Of a stretch of 64,000 nt of DNA, positions 26,016 through 35,532 are shown one piece after another. Under the pieces are notes generated by a model, which was not told where the DNA came from, did no database searches, and saw nothing but the letters and a program-made list of their open reading frames with translations. Made by a program: the position numbers and the translations under genes. Every line of letters starts with the position of its first letter. Within the stretch, counting starts at the first letter, position 1. Source of the stretch: Bacteroidia bacterium (lineage in GTDB: Bacteria; Bacteroidota; Bacteroidia; J057); the NCBI GenBank assembly GCA_041391665.1, contig JAWKNO010000002.1:930001-994000 (forward strand), given 5' to 3'.

Positions 26016-27095
26016 ATGAAATCAAAACCCAATTCCCTCAACCGCAGAGATTTTGTCAAAGCTACGGCCGGTCTGGCTGGTGCTGCTTTTCTGACACCTG
26101 GATTCACCTTTAATATTCTTCCTGCTCCACCCCGGATGAGTGAAGATATTATTGGCCACGGCTCACATCGCTACCGTGTACAAAAAGAATGGGGAAATCA
26201 GGATCCCTCAAAATTTCCGGTAAACAATTGCCACGAAATGATGATGGACAGCAAAGGCCGGCTGATCATGGTCACTGATGAAATCAAAAACAATATTCTC
26301 ATCTACGACAAGTCGGGGAAAATCCTGGACTCCTGGGGTACTGCATACCCTGGCGGCCATGGACTTACGCTTTGGAATGCCGGTGGAGAGGAGTTTTTGT
26401 TTATTTGCGATCCCAATCTGGGGATTGTTCAGAAAACCACCCTCGATGGAAAAGTGCTGCTGACAATCGGCCACCCCAAAGAGATTGGCGAATACAAAGA
26501 TACCGATCCGTTTAAACCAACAGAAACTGCGATTGGTCCCAATGGGGATATCTATGTCGCTGATGGGTACGGCTCTCAGTGGATCCTTCAGTATTCGGCT
26601 ACCGGGGAGTTTATCCGAAAGTTTGGCGGTAAAGGTGATGGGGAATCACAGTTTGAAACTGCACACGGGGTATGTATAGATAGCCGTAATCCTGCTAACC
26701 CTACCTTATTGTGTACTTCCCGCGTGCACAACAGCTTCAAGCGGTTTACACTGGATGGGCAATATCTTTCTACGATTTTCCTTCCGGGGGCTTTTGTGTG
26801 CCGGCCGGTGATTCACGGTGAAAATATCTACGCAGGCGTATGCTGGTCCCGGCTTAAGTACCTCAATCAGACCAACCGTTCGGGTTTTGTAACGATTCTG
26901 GACAAAAATGACAAGGTGATTTCTAATCCCGGCGGTACAAAACCTGTGTACCGCAAAGGAGAACTGCAGCTAATGGTACAGGAAACGCCGGTATTTATGC
27001 ATTGCCATGACGTATGTATTGACAATGAAGAAAATATCTACGTATGTCAGTGGAATGCAGAAAAATCGTATCCGATCAAGCTGGTGCGGGTATGA
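26016..27095 (+). CDS. Tat-exported NHL/six-bladed beta-propeller protein (359 aa)
   Basis: A twin-arginine signal (NRRDFVKATAGLAGAAFL) is followed by repeated propeller blades with sequences such as NGDIYVADGYGSQ and FIRKFGGKGDG. It resembles the propeller of peptidyl-glycine amidating-type lyases, but no amidating function can be claimed. It lies 36 bases after the GMC gene and ends exactly against the convergent methyltransferase (no spacer). It probably acts in the same periplasmic sugar oxidation run. Confidence 0.75.
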   Translation: MKSKPNSLNRRDFVKATAGLAGAAFLTPGFTFNILPAPPRMSEDIIGHGSHRYRVQKEWGNQDPSKFPVNNCHEMMMDSKGRLIMVTDEIKNNILIYDKSGKILDSWGTAYPGGHGLTLWNAGGEEFLFICDPNLGIVQKTTLDGKVLLTIGHPKEIGEYKDTDPFKPTETAIGPNGDIYVADGYGSQWILQYSATGEFIRKFGGKGDGESQFETAHGVCIDSRNPANPTLLCTSRVHNSFKRFTLDGQYLSTIFLPGAFVCRPVIHGENIYAGVCWSRLKYLNQTNRSGFVTILDKNDKVISNPGGTKPVYRKGELQLMVQETPVFMHCHDVCIDNEENIYVCQWNAEKSYPIKLVRV

Positions 27096-27839
27096 TCAGT
27101 TGATAATGCGAATCCAGGGGAAAGGAACGTCTCGTTTGCCCCTGATTTTGTTGAAAAATCCGCCCGGGCGGTATAAATACGAAAAATCAAACCCTTGAAT
27201 GTCTGTCTGGAGATGGTGGAAATAACGTTCTGCCATCTCCTCACAGCTGATAGACTGATAGTACTTGAGGGTTCTTTCCTTCGCATCTTCAAGTTCTTTT
27301 TCCTGATACAGGGAACTGTCCAGAATATGTATTTCCCCTCCCTGAACCAGAAACTGCCGGCAACGGTTGATCAGTTGAGGTAAATTGGGAAAATACTGGA
27401 TAGCACTGGCGAGAATAATGTAATCGAAGGTGGCAAAAGGCAGAATGTCTTCAAAAATATTGCCGTAGGCAAAATGAAGATTAGGTGCATCAAACACTCT
27501 TTCCGCCTGTTCCAGTTCAAATAAATTCACATCCATGCCGGTAATTTCCAGGTGTTGGAGTTTTGAAAGATTTCCTGAAAGCCATCCGTTTCCACACCCC
27601 AGATCAAGTACGCGGGCGGATTTTTCTCTTTTTTTGAGGTATTGAAATATACGTTGAAGAGACTTTTGGCGCAATTCCCATTCCTGTCTGTGGAGGTTGT
27701 AAAAAAAAGTATCGGGCAATTCGCGTACTTCCGCATCTGAATAGATGCGATTTTCCTTTCTTCTAACCTTGAGGTAGTGTTTCTCAAAATTTTCAGAAAC
27801 GGGTGAGAGAATCTCTACGCCTTTGTTTTTATCAGGCAT
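27096..27839 (-). CDS. Class I SAM-dependent methyltransferase (247 aa)
   Basis: Motif I is RVLDLGCGNGWLSG near residue 74. GMDVN follows as the acidic loop and DYIILASAIQYFPN as motif IV. The N-terminus has a long, charged extension (EKHYLKVRRKENRIY). The substrate cannot be predicted. It has its own promoter and is separated from the radical SAM run by one small gene, so it may belong to the same pathway but is not in the tight operon. Confidence 0.8.
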   Translation of the reverse strand: MPDKNKGVEILSPVSENFEKHYLKVRRKENRIYSDAEVRELPDTFFYNLHRQEWELRQKSLQRIFQYLKKREKSARVLDLGCGNGWLSGNLSKLQHLEITGMDVNLFELEQAERVFDAPNLHFAYGNIFEDILPFATFDYIILASAIQYFPNLPQLINRCRQFLVQGGEIHILDSSLYQEKELEDAKERTLKYYQSISCEEMAERYFHHLQTDIQGFDFSYLYRPGGFFNKIRGKRDVPFPWIRIIN

Positions 27840-27872
27840 TTCTTCCTAAAGAATGATTGGGTGCAAGAATCC

Positions 27873-27904
27873 CGAAGATACATTTGTTGAAGCGGAATTC
27901 CAAA
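27873..27904 (-). promoter_or_regulatory. Promoter of the methyltransferase gene
   Basis: On the minus strand: TTTG (complement of 27901-27904), 20 bases, then TATCTTCG (complement of 27873-27880), one mismatch from TTTG-N20-TAnnTTTG. It ends 34 bases before the start codon at 27839. Confidence 0.6.
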
Positions 27905-27922
27905 ACTACAGCTATTTGCCGG

Positions 27923-28303
27923 TCATTTTCCAGACCGCTTCTTTTTTGTGGCTTTGTCTGCATTTTCCACAACCCTGAACCTGACAATTTTATCTATCAG
28001 CTCCAGTGGCATCGGCTTATCCAGCGGAAACTGTACCGAACCTTTGCCCATCTTATACACAGAAAGTTCTGCCTCAAATGCCTTGATCCCGGACGGAACC
28101 GGATAAAATCCAATATGATTTTTGAATGCGGCAAAATGGACAAGGTTGCCATTCAGAACAAAGGTGGGCATGGCGTATTTGATCGCCTCTTCTGCCTCAG
28201 GTGCTGCCTTCCGGATCGTCGCGCGGATTTGTTCCAGCATGACCTGAATTTCTTCCGGAAATTCACTGATATAGGTATCAATGTCTTTGACCGTTGTATC
28301 CAT
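27923..28303 (-). CDS. DUF1801 (YdhG-like) protein (126 aa)
   Basis: A single DUF1801 domain covers nearly the whole protein, with the family motifs PEAEEAIKYAMPTF (about residues 35-48) and HFAAFKNHIGFYP. The tail KATKKKRSGK is basic. DUF1801 proteins have been proposed as iron chaperones in some bacteria, but no metal site is visible here. It starts eight bases after the stop of the small protein gene, so it may be the last member of the radical SAM run. Confidence 0.8.
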   Translation of the reverse strand: MDTTVKDIDTYISEFPEEIQVMLEQIRATIRKAAPEAEEAIKYAMPTFVLNGNLVHFAAFKNHIGFYPVPSGIKAFEAELSVYKMGKGSVQFPLDKPMPLELIDKIVRFRVVENADKATKKKRSGK

Positions 28304-28311
28304 GATTTTTT

Positions 28312-28725
28312 TTAATTACAGCATGGGTAGCTAAATGTAGCTGACTGATTCCCGGCGGTTTTAAGAAAAGTAACCATGTCTGACCCCGCTTCTTTTGAGA
28401 AAATATCTCCCGCAGATATCGTAAATCTTCGCTCCAGGTCCATAGAAAGGCACATGCAAAATGAAGTCCTTCCCGCGACTGGATTTTCTGTCTCAAAACA
28501 AGTGTGGGTATTTTCTTTGGTAACATGTGTCACTTTTACCTGAAAAGAGATCGGGCTGAGATCTTCGCTGATAAAAGCCGCGCAGGGTTTGTTTACTTGT
28601 GCAGCCTGCGATTTTCTATATTGAAGTATACTCAGTACAGACACAATTCCTATTATTCCTACGACTATCGCCGCTATGCCTGTGATATAAGTAAATTTTC
28701 TGACAGTTTTTGTATGTTTGATCAT
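28312..28725 (-). CDS. Small membrane-anchored protein with cysteines (137 aa)
   Basis: One membrane segment at about residues 14-35 is followed by a soluble domain with seven cysteines, including CMC and a C-terminal CCN. No family recognised. Its start overlaps the radical SAM stop by four bases, so it is translated with it and probably supports that pathway. Whether the domain lies inside or outside the cell is not clear; the pattern suggests the outside. Confidence 0.65.
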   Translation of the reverse strand: MIKHTKTVRKFTYITGIAAIVVGIIGIVSVLSILQYRKSQAAQVNKPCAAFISEDLSPISFQVKVTHVTKENTHTCFETENPVAGRTSFCMCLSMDLERRFTISAGDIFSKEAGSDMVTFLKTAGNQSATFSYPCCN

Positions 28726-30149
28726 AAGTCAACCTGCGTTTTTGATAGTCCATTGCGTGAGCGAATCCACCACATCCCGGTTTTGGCAATGATTGACCGT
28801 GCTTTCAGTCCCAGGCCTGTGAAGGAATACCGGGGGTGAATTAAACCATTTTTGTGGAAATTTACTTCATTTACCACATGCCTTACTGCCCAGTTATAAT
28901 AATTTCTCGGGTAGGTTCTGACAAAATCTATGTCCCGGTCAGTGGAAGTTGCCCATTCGGGGAGAACGGTCTGTATGGCCGCAACCTCCTGGTACAACTC
29001 CGTACCTTTGATCGGGTAGGCGACTGTAATGGTAAAATGGTCGGGGTTGGCGATTTTGAGATGATCAATGGTCTCTTCAATATCCGTTTCTGTTTCGCCG
29101 GGATATCCCAGCATGATAAATGTGCCGGCTTCCAGGCCATGTTTTCTGGTGAGAATAATCATTTCCCTAACCTGATTTACATCCACTCTCCGGTCCATTC
29201 GGTCAATGATTTTTTGTGAGCCACTTTCCGCGCCAATCCATACACGAAAGCAGCCGCTTTCCTTCAGCATTTTGATTACTTCCTCATTCATCCTGTCGGC
29301 GCGTGTGATACACTCAAAAGGGATATGAATCTCTTTTTTCGCTATGGCATCGCGAAAGTCGGCCAGCCATTTGTGGCTGACTGTAAACACATCATCGACA
29401 AACCACAGGGAGTCGGGGTTGTAGTGTTGCTGTAGATAGGCTAGCTCTTCGGCTACCTTCTCCGGCGACCGACGCCGGTAACTGAGTCCGTACACTGCCC
29501 GGCTGCACCACTTACAGGTATAAGGACAGCCGCGCATCGTGCTGACCGAAAGGGTGCTTTTACCGTGGTGTGTACGCCAGGTCTCCATGTATTGATGCAA
29601 ATCTATTTTATCCCTGGCTGGAAAGGGAAGGCTGTCGATATCCCTGACCTTTGTACGCGCTTCGGTAAATACGACGTTGCCGCTGCCATCCCGGAATGCA
29701 AGCCCCTGAATGGCGGCGATATCAGCATTTTCGCCACTTTCGAGTGCCTGGAGGAGTTCGAGCGTCGTTACTTCTCCTTCTCCAATGACGAGGAAATCTG
29801 CCTGGTTTTCCAGAAAATTCGCTGCATGATATTTTACTTCCGGCCCGCCCAATATAATCTTGGTATGGTTGAGATCCTGCTGGCTACGCACAAACCTGAT
29901 CAGGCGCAGAACGTTGATTTTAGTCATCAGATTGACATATACCAACAGATAAGCCGGACGTTCAGCCAGGATATAATCAAACAATTGTGCAGGTGCGGAA
30001 AAGGTAGTATCGAAAATCGTATTTTTCAGCCCGTTTTCTTCCAGCCATGCCGAAATATAGAGAATACCCAGCGGGGGATAGGGCCGCATTATTTCCCTTT
30101 CCTTAGGGTCTTCATTCAAAAAATAGCCGTGTGTAAGTAGTATTTTCAA
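28722..30149 (-). CDS. B12-binding-domain radical SAM protein (475 aa)
   Basis: An N-terminal Rossmann-like domain (residues 1-150) of the cobalamin-binding type is followed by a radical SAM core with the cluster motif CPYTCKWC (Cys208, Cys212, Cys215) and ESGSQKIIDRMDR. The cobalamin axial-histidine motif DxHxxG is not present (the equivalent stretch is IFDTTFSA), so the N-terminal domain may not bind B12 through His. Class B radical SAM methyltransferases and cyclases have this architecture. The gene overlaps the methyltransferase before it and the small gene after it by four bases. Substrate unknown. Confidence 0.85.
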   Translation of the reverse strand: MKILLTHGYFLNEDPKEREIMRPYPPLGILYISAWLEENGLKNTIFDTTFSAPAQLFDYILAERPAYLLVYVNLMTKINVLRLIRFVRSQQDLNHTKIILGGPEVKYHAANFLENQADFLVIGEGEVTTLELLQALESGENADIAAIQGLAFRDGSGNVVFTEARTKVRDIDSLPFPARDKIDLHQYMETWRTHHGKSTLSVSTMRGCPYTCKWCSRAVYGLSYRRRSPEKVAEELAYLQQHYNPDSLWFVDDVFTVSHKWLADFRDAIAKKEIHIPFECITRADRMNEEVIKMLKESGCFRVWIGAESGSQKIIDRMDRRVDVNQVREMIILTRKHGLEAGTFIMLGYPGETETDIEETIDHLKIANPDHFTITVAYPIKGTELYQEVAAIQTVLPEWATSTDRDIDFVRTYPRNYYNWAVRHVVNEVNFHKNGLIHPRYSFTGLGLKARSIIAKTGMWWIRSRNGLSKTQVDL

Positions 30150-30940
30150 ATCAGTTTGGCATCAATAAGGTAATGATCTGCAAACGGAGAAAGCCCGGGC
30201 CTTTCTGCAAGCTTTTTGTCCCAGGCAGCAAGTCTGCGCAGGAGTCGGGGGCGTTTGCTGAAAAAGGGGTTCATATAAGAAGGCGGAACAGCGAATCCGA
30301 CAGGCATTAATGCCTGAACATCAAACAAGGGTTGAAGCAGTTTTACCACATCCCTTGGGGTGTGGTACCAGGTATCTACGATTTCAGATTCCAGTTTTAC
30401 CTGAACGGCCTCTTTGCTTCTCCGTCGGAAAGCATGGGTGATTTGAAGTTTGCTGAGAAAATATGCCGACTCCCAAATACAGGTCTTGGGCATGATGACC
30501 GCAATAAATCTCCCGCCGGGATTCATCAGTGTGGCAGTTTCCTCAATCAATGCACTCAGCTTGTTGGGGTCAATGCAATTCAACCCGCCAAAGTTGGAAA
30601 AAACCCAATCAAAACGAGTATGAACCGCGCCTTCTGCTACCTGTTCCAGACTTAGTTGTTTACATTGGATTTTTTTGCCCATTCCATGTACCACTGATTT
30701 GTGTCGGGCTATGGATATCATTTCAGCGGATATGTCTGTAGCAGTTACCAGATGCCCTTTTCTGGCAAGCCAAAGCGCATCTTCTCCTGTGCCACAGTTT
30801 AGTTCTAAAATTCTGAGTGTTTGCTTTTCGGGGAGAACAGATTCCAGATAGGCATAAACCTGCAGGCGCTGGATTAGTCCTACGGCTGAGTGGGTAAAGC
30901 TATGGTCATATTCGGCTGCAATCGTATCAAAAGGTGTCAT
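30146..30940 (-). CDS. Class I SAM-dependent methyltransferase (264 aa)
   Basis: Motif I is ILELNCGTGEDALWLA near residue 44, followed by TATDISAEMI and motif IV in FDWVFSNFGGLN. The C-terminal half is basic and likely binds the substrate. It sits between two radical SAM genes, four bases after one and overlapping the other, which strongly suggests a shared pathway. Target (small molecule, lipid or peptide) is unknown. Confidence 0.85.
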   Translation of the reverse strand: MTPFDTIAAEYDHSFTHSAVGLIQRLQVYAYLESVLPEKQTLRILELNCGTGEDALWLARKGHLVTATDISAEMISIARHKSVVHGMGKKIQCKQLSLEQVAEGAVHTRFDWVFSNFGGLNCIDPNKLSALIEETATLMNPGGRFIAVIMPKTCIWESAYFLSKLQITHAFRRRSKEAVQVKLESEIVDTWYHTPRDVVKLLQPLFDVQALMPVGFAVPPSYMNPFFSKRPRLLRRLAAWDKKLAERPGLSPFADHYLIDAKLI

Positions 30941-30944
30941 AATC

Positions 30945-32423
30945 TCAATTTTTCGAAGCTTCCCCCATACGTTCGAGCTTATTCAACTGTATTTTGTCCA
31001 AAACAGAAGTGGGAATATAATAAAGAGTTGACAATGCTGCGCGGATTTGCTGTGATTTTGCTTTTCCCGGTTCCCAAAATACTTTTTTAAGGCTTTCTAT
31101 TCCCTGTTTTCGGCGGTAAACTTTATGCACATACCGGTGCAGTCGTTTGTAATATACCGGAGAATACGTCGAATGAAACATCATCGCGAGGTCGTCGGAA
31201 TCTTCCCAGTTGGCTTTTTTCCCAAGATGTGATTTTACTTTTTCGTAAAACTTTGTCCCCGGCAACGGATAGGAGACCGAAATGCCAATTTCATCGGGCA
31301 TAAGTTGTAATACCATATCAATCGTCTGCCTGATATCTTCTTTATTTTCTCCAAGATAGCCAAACTGAAGAAAAAATCCCACCCGTATCCCTTTGCTTCC
31401 CAATAGTTTTCTCGCTTCAAAAATCTGGGTTACCTGGGTGCCTTTGTCCATGGCATCCAGAATTTTTTGGGAACCCGATTCTGCACCTACCCATACCGTG
31501 TCAAGCCCAGATTCTGCCAATGCGTCAATCGTATCCTCCTGAAGTAAAAGATCCACTCTCGACTGGATTTTGTAATTAAAATTTAGCGCTCTTCGCTTTA
31601 CTTCGTCTCTGAATGCCTGCACCCATCCGGGTTTCAGGCCGAAGATATCATCACACATCCAGAAATAATTTACCCCAAAGCGTTTGATCAGCATCTCGAT
31701 TTCGTCTGTGACTTTTTCCGGAGAACGGGAGTGATAACGGTTGCCGTAGATGGGTTTTGCACACCAGTTGCATTTAAATGGACACCCGCGGGTGGTGGCA
31801 ATATTGAGGGCAAAATGACCATGTGCTTTCTCCCAGATTTTGCGGTAGGGCGCAATGTCGATGAGATCCCAGGCAGCCTGTGGCAAACTGTCAAGGTCGC
31901 GAAGCACGGGTCTTTTGGGATTTGCGATCACTTCTTTGCCATCTGAAAAGACAATTCCCGCAATTGAAGACACGGGTACAGCTTTTTTCTCCAACCCGTC
32001 TATCAATTCCTGAAGCGTGATTTCTCCTTCTCCCATGATCACATAGTCCGCTCCTTTTGAAAGATATTTTTCATAATGATCAGTAGAATCAGAGCTGGAA
32101 ATAATGACGGTACATCCATGCGTTTTTCCATATTCGGCCAGACGAAAAGCAGCTTCGCGCATGACAGTCAGGCACATTTTGGTCAGGTAGTTAAATCCAT
32201 CGTCGTAGATCACCAGGTAATCTGGTTTTTCAGATTCCAGAACAGGTAGAATGTTTTCAGGGCCACTGGAGAGATGACTGTCGAAAAGGGCAACTTCGTA
32301 GCCGGCTTCCCGCATGACCGCAGCAGCATATATCGTACCCAGAGGAGGATAAGGTTGCGCAGTTTTCCATTGTTTGGGGTCAAACCGGTAGAAATAGGAA
32401 GGCGTTAGTAAAATTTTTGCCAT
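30945..32423 (-). CDS. B12-binding-domain radical SAM protein (492 aa)
   Basis: The start at 32423 (MAKILLTPSY) is chosen over one 12 codons upstream because the latter overlaps the nucleotidyltransferase gene. The N-terminal domain (residues 1-150) is of the B12-binding type; its LFDSHLSSG comes close to, but does not match, DxHxxG. The radical SAM motif is CPFKCNWC (Cys214, Cys218, Cys221), followed by ESGSQKILDAMDKG. It is a clear paralogue of the other radical SAM gene in this run (about the same length and motif order), suggesting two successive steps on one product. Confidence 0.85.
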   Translation of the reverse strand: MAKILLTPSYFYRFDPKQWKTAQPYPPLGTIYAAAVMREAGYEVALFDSHLSSGPENILPVLESEKPDYLVIYDDGFNYLTKMCLTVMREAAFRLAEYGKTHGCTVIISSSDSTDHYEKYLSKGADYVIMGEGEITLQELIDGLEKKAVPVSSIAGIVFSDGKEVIANPKRPVLRDLDSLPQAAWDLIDIAPYRKIWEKAHGHFALNIATTRGCPFKCNWCAKPIYGNRYHSRSPEKVTDEIEMLIKRFGVNYFWMCDDIFGLKPGWVQAFRDEVKRRALNFNYKIQSRVDLLLQEDTIDALAESGLDTVWVGAESGSQKILDAMDKGTQVTQIFEARKLLGSKGIRVGFFLQFGYLGENKEDIRQTIDMVLQLMPDEIGISVSYPLPGTKFYEKVKSHLGKKANWEDSDDLAMMFHSTYSPVYYKRLHRYVHKVYRRKQGIESLKKVFWEPGKAKSQQIRAALSTLYYIPTSVLDKIQLNKLERMGEASKN

Positions 32424-32427
32424 AGCT

Positions 32428-33366
32428 TCAGTTGAGTTCGATTCCGTGTTTCTCTTCAAAATCGCTAATTCGTTTTTTCAGGCCATCCAACACCTTTTTT
32501 TGGAAGTTTTGTGGATGGTGTTTAGAAACATAAGTGCGCGATTTTAGGGCAACATCTATTTCTTTCCTATCCATAAAATCAAACTTTCGGTTCCAGTAGG
32601 TAACGGTTTTTTTCATAAAAAACCGGTCCAGCCACTCTCCGGCTTTTCCTCCGAGCAAAATTTCGCCCAGCCGTTTGAGCAGCCCGCTTTTCGACCCGGG
32701 AATATCCGGACTGAACCGGGATGGGAACTGGGGGAAATACTTCTTTGTCCAGCTATTGGCTTCCACAAAAGGCTGATAATATTCTTTGCCGTAAGTGGGA
32801 ATCAAATGCACGATTTCTGTAGCGGTAAACTGGTTTTGCTCCTCAATCACAAGATGTTCTGTGTCTATAAAGTAGTTGACACAGAAGTATTTATGGGAAT
32901 TTAAGAGGAAGATTTTTTTGAAAAGCACGAGCAGCGTTCTGGCTATCCATAGCCGGCGTGGTTCGGTGATGATAAAGTAGTCTATGTCTGACTCTTCGGT
33001 CATAAAATATTTGGAAATAGAACCCGACAAAAAAACGGCTCTTACAAAAGGAAATGCGCCAATCCATTGTGAAATATGGCGGGCTTGCGGCAGTTTTTTC
33101 TCTGCAAGAAGATTTCCGCTAACCCGGCGTTCATGATACGAATGATCTGGGTCTATACCCCAGAAATCTCCTTTTTGGAATATGTATCCGTTTTTGCTCA
33201 GTTTTTCCACGATGCGCTGACATTCGTTGAGTGGCAGGCCCTTTATCCGTGAACAGTTGTGAATTTCTGCGACAGTTAGCGGATAGGAAAATAGATCAAA
33301 GTAGAGCATCGTTTTCAGCAGATCCCGTTCCTGATGAGTAAGTTTCTCTGATATGTGTGTTTGCAT
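32428..33366 (-). CDS. Nucleotidyltransferase-fold protein (312 aa)
   Basis: An N-terminal winged-helix-like region (residues 1-70) is followed by a minimal nucleotidyltransferase motif: LSGSISKYFMTEESDIDYF, with the GS at 115-116 and the two metal Asp at 127 and 129. The rest is helical. Such proteins transfer a nucleotide to a small molecule or act as regulators; the substrate is unknown. The gene is 18 bases after the O-antigen-ligase stop and four before the radical SAM start, so it is co-transcribed. Confidence 0.75.
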   Translation of the reverse strand: MQTHISEKLTHQERDLLKTMLYFDLFSYPLTVAEIHNCSRIKGLPLNECQRIVEKLSKNGYIFQKGDFWGIDPDHSYHERRVSGNLLAEKKLPQARHISQWIGAFPFVRAVFLSGSISKYFMTEESDIDYFIITEPRRLWIARTLLVLFKKIFLLNSHKYFCVNYFIDTEHLVIEEQNQFTATEIVHLIPTYGKEYYQPFVEANSWTKKYFPQFPSRFSPDIPGSKSGLLKRLGEILLGGKAGEWLDRFFMKKTVTYWNRKFDFMDRKEIDVALKSRTYVSKHHPQNFQKKVLDGLKKRISDFEEKHGIELN

Positions 33367-33384
33367 TGACTTAATGATTAAGGG

Positions 33385-35382
33385 CTAACGGATGTCTGCG
33401 TATTCTTGAAGCAATTGGGTAAATGGCTGCTGTCGGAAAATAGATTCCCTGAAAACATGATGATAGTTGGGTTTTGTCTGTGTCGTGTCTGCCAGCCAGA
33501 GAGCCAGCGGTGCGAGTTCTGGCGCAGTGGATATTTGTTCTATTTCTATTTGAATAATTTTTTCAATTGCCTCGTCATAGGCGATATCATTCCTCCGGGG
33601 ATCTGCTTTGCGAAGGGTAGTGATGGCATCCTGATATCGGCCATTTTCGAGATAAAAATTTGTGAGTTTTATTAGTACCTGACTGTTAAACGGGGCAATT
33701 TCGAGAGATTTTTTAAAGAAAACTTCGGCCTGCTCCTTTTGTCCGGAAAGTTTGTAACACTGGGCCAGTCCTGCAATAACCTCGGGATTATAAGGGTGCA
33801 CCGCCAACGCGCGCTGATATTCCGAACAACCATATTTAGGCTGAAATTTCAGCATATAGATGGATCCTGTATAAAGTTGAATGGGGGTACCTGTACGATC
33901 CAGTGGCAGGAAACGCAGATTTACCTGGTGGAGTTCCTTCAAAGCGGGATCCCATTGTTGTTTTTGTTCGAATTGAATAGCTTTAAAGATATGTTGTTCC
34001 CCGGCAAACCGCTCCAAACCTACGTATAAACCTGCGATTAAAATACCAGTCAGAAAAATCACAACCAAACCAGAAATCAGCTTTTTTTGATTTTTGATTT
34101 GCGCACTGCCTGTTTGGGAGAGAAAAGGCAGAAGCGTAATGGCCAGGATTACGGTGTGTTCGATACGTTCTCGGGGAAAACTCACACACGCGATGAGCAT
34201 ATAGGCAAACAGGCCAAAACCAGCCATCAGATAATGCAGGGAGTCATCGGGGTGGGTTATTAATATTCGTATCAACTGCCAGATCAGGAGAAGGAAAAAA
34301 GCCGCATAAGCCAGAAAGCCCGGCAACCCATTTTCAGCAAGGATCCAAAGGAAATCGTTGTGGGGGCGTACAAAATGAAATCCGCCAGCAGCTGATTTCA
34401 TGCCTGTTGTACCCAGCCGTAGCACTTCCGTTTTCCAGCTTCCGGTTCCGTGGCCGGTAAAAGGTTTTTCCATAAACAGACTAAAACTCCTTTTCCAAAG
34501 TCCCAGCCGGTCTTCGGTAGACTGGTGAGAAACATCGGCAATAGAGGTTACCTGTTTCACCAGGGTTTCCGATGTATCGACTTGTGAATAGAAATAAATG
34601 GTCCCTGACGCCAAAATGCCCGCAATTAATCCGCCTCTCAGCAGAAATCTGCGATTTATCCGGAAGGTTAAATTTTTGTTGAGGATAAAAAAATAAAGCA
34701 GAATGGTTACCGCCGTTGCACCGAAAAAAGCTACCCACACGCCCCGGGATAATAGCAGCAGGATAAATATCAGACTGACCAGAAGGGCAGTTGCCGAAAA
34801 GATTTTCCAGAAGCCCGATTGGCGCAAAGTCCCATAAAAATTTATCGGCAAAAGGAGCAGCAGGCATTCTGCAAACGTATTTTTATGCCCGAATACAGAA
34901 GAAACCAGATAGCTGGTATTGTGGGAGGCTCCAAATGCGCGAATCATGGTCATATACTGGTTGACACCCGCAGCGAGAATAATCAGGGTGAAAATGCTGA
35001 TCCATTTGTCAACCCTGGCAGAATCAGGCAACCAGGAGGCAAGGATCAGAAAATAAACAAAAAGCAGAAGGGCGACACTCCATTCAAAAAAACCATCGGC
35101 AGGATTGATGGTGTACAAAAGACTGATAGCAGAGATCATCAGGTAAAAAGCGTAGGCCCAAAGCCAGGGGTTGGAGGCCAGGATTTTTGTGATTTTCTGG
35201 CCCCGGTCTTTAATGAAACTCGCTACTAGAAAACCTGCGGCCACGAAATTTATTCCCAGAAACTTGGGTAAAAGCGTCGGGTCCATCAGGTGATCAGAAT
35301 AAGCAAATAATAAGATGGCCAGGCCGGCACCCAGTGGAAGAAACAAAGACCATTTGACAACGTTATCCAGCCAGAATTTCAT
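33385..35382 (-). CDS. O-antigen ligase-like membrane protein with TPR tail (665 aa)
   Basis: About 430 N-terminal residues form roughly twelve membrane segments with the Wzy_C/O-antigen ligase signature, including GHGTGSW and RPHNDFLWILAENGLPG with conserved Arg and His. The C-terminal 200 residues are tetratricopeptide repeats (for example ALAVHPYNPEVIAGLAQCYKL). Ligases of this type move a lipid-linked glycan or similar chain to another acceptor at the periplasmic face. It is the first gene of the minus-strand run, so the radical SAM products may be attached to a surface glycan; that is inference. Confidence 0.8.
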   Translation of the reverse strand: MKFWLDNVVKWSLFLPLGAGLAILLFAYSDHLMDPTLLPKFLGINFVAAGFLVASFIKDRGQKITKILASNPWLWAYAFYLMISAISLLYTINPADGFFEWSVALLLFVYFLILASWLPDSARVDKWISIFTLIILAAGVNQYMTMIRAFGASHNTSYLVSSVFGHKNTFAECLLLLLPINFYGTLRQSGFWKIFSATALLVSLIFILLLLSRGVWVAFFGATAVTILLYFFILNKNLTFRINRRFLLRGGLIAGILASGTIYFYSQVDTSETLVKQVTSIADVSHQSTEDRLGLWKRSFSLFMEKPFTGHGTGSWKTEVLRLGTTGMKSAAGGFHFVRPHNDFLWILAENGLPGFLAYAAFFLLLIWQLIRILITHPDDSLHYLMAGFGLFAYMLIACVSFPRERIEHTVILAITLLPFLSQTGSAQIKNQKKLISGLVVIFLTGILIAGLYVGLERFAGEQHIFKAIQFEQKQQWDPALKELHQVNLRFLPLDRTGTPIQLYTGSIYMLKFQPKYGCSEYQRALAVHPYNPEVIAGLAQCYKLSGQKEQAEVFFKKSLEIAPFNSQVLIKLTNFYLENGRYQDAITTLRKADPRRNDIAYDEAIEKIIQIEIEQISTAPELAPLALWLADTTQTKPNYHHVFRESIFRQQPFTQLLQEYADIR

Positions 35383-35532
35383 TTGATTTTCCCAAAATAT
35401 TCACTATATTATACAATTCGGTTGTGTTTTGCCCCCTGTTCGTTGAAGTATTTTACTCCTTTTGCTTCCTCAGTGAACCCTGGTTTCCCTGGACACGTTC
35501 CCGCAGAATGAATTAACCTAAAACCAATTGCT

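Noticed and set aside
32271..32279. B12-ligating DxHxxG motif in the second radical SAM protein
   Set aside because: The stretch DSHLSSG has one residue too many before Gly, so axial His binding of cobalamin cannot be claimed.
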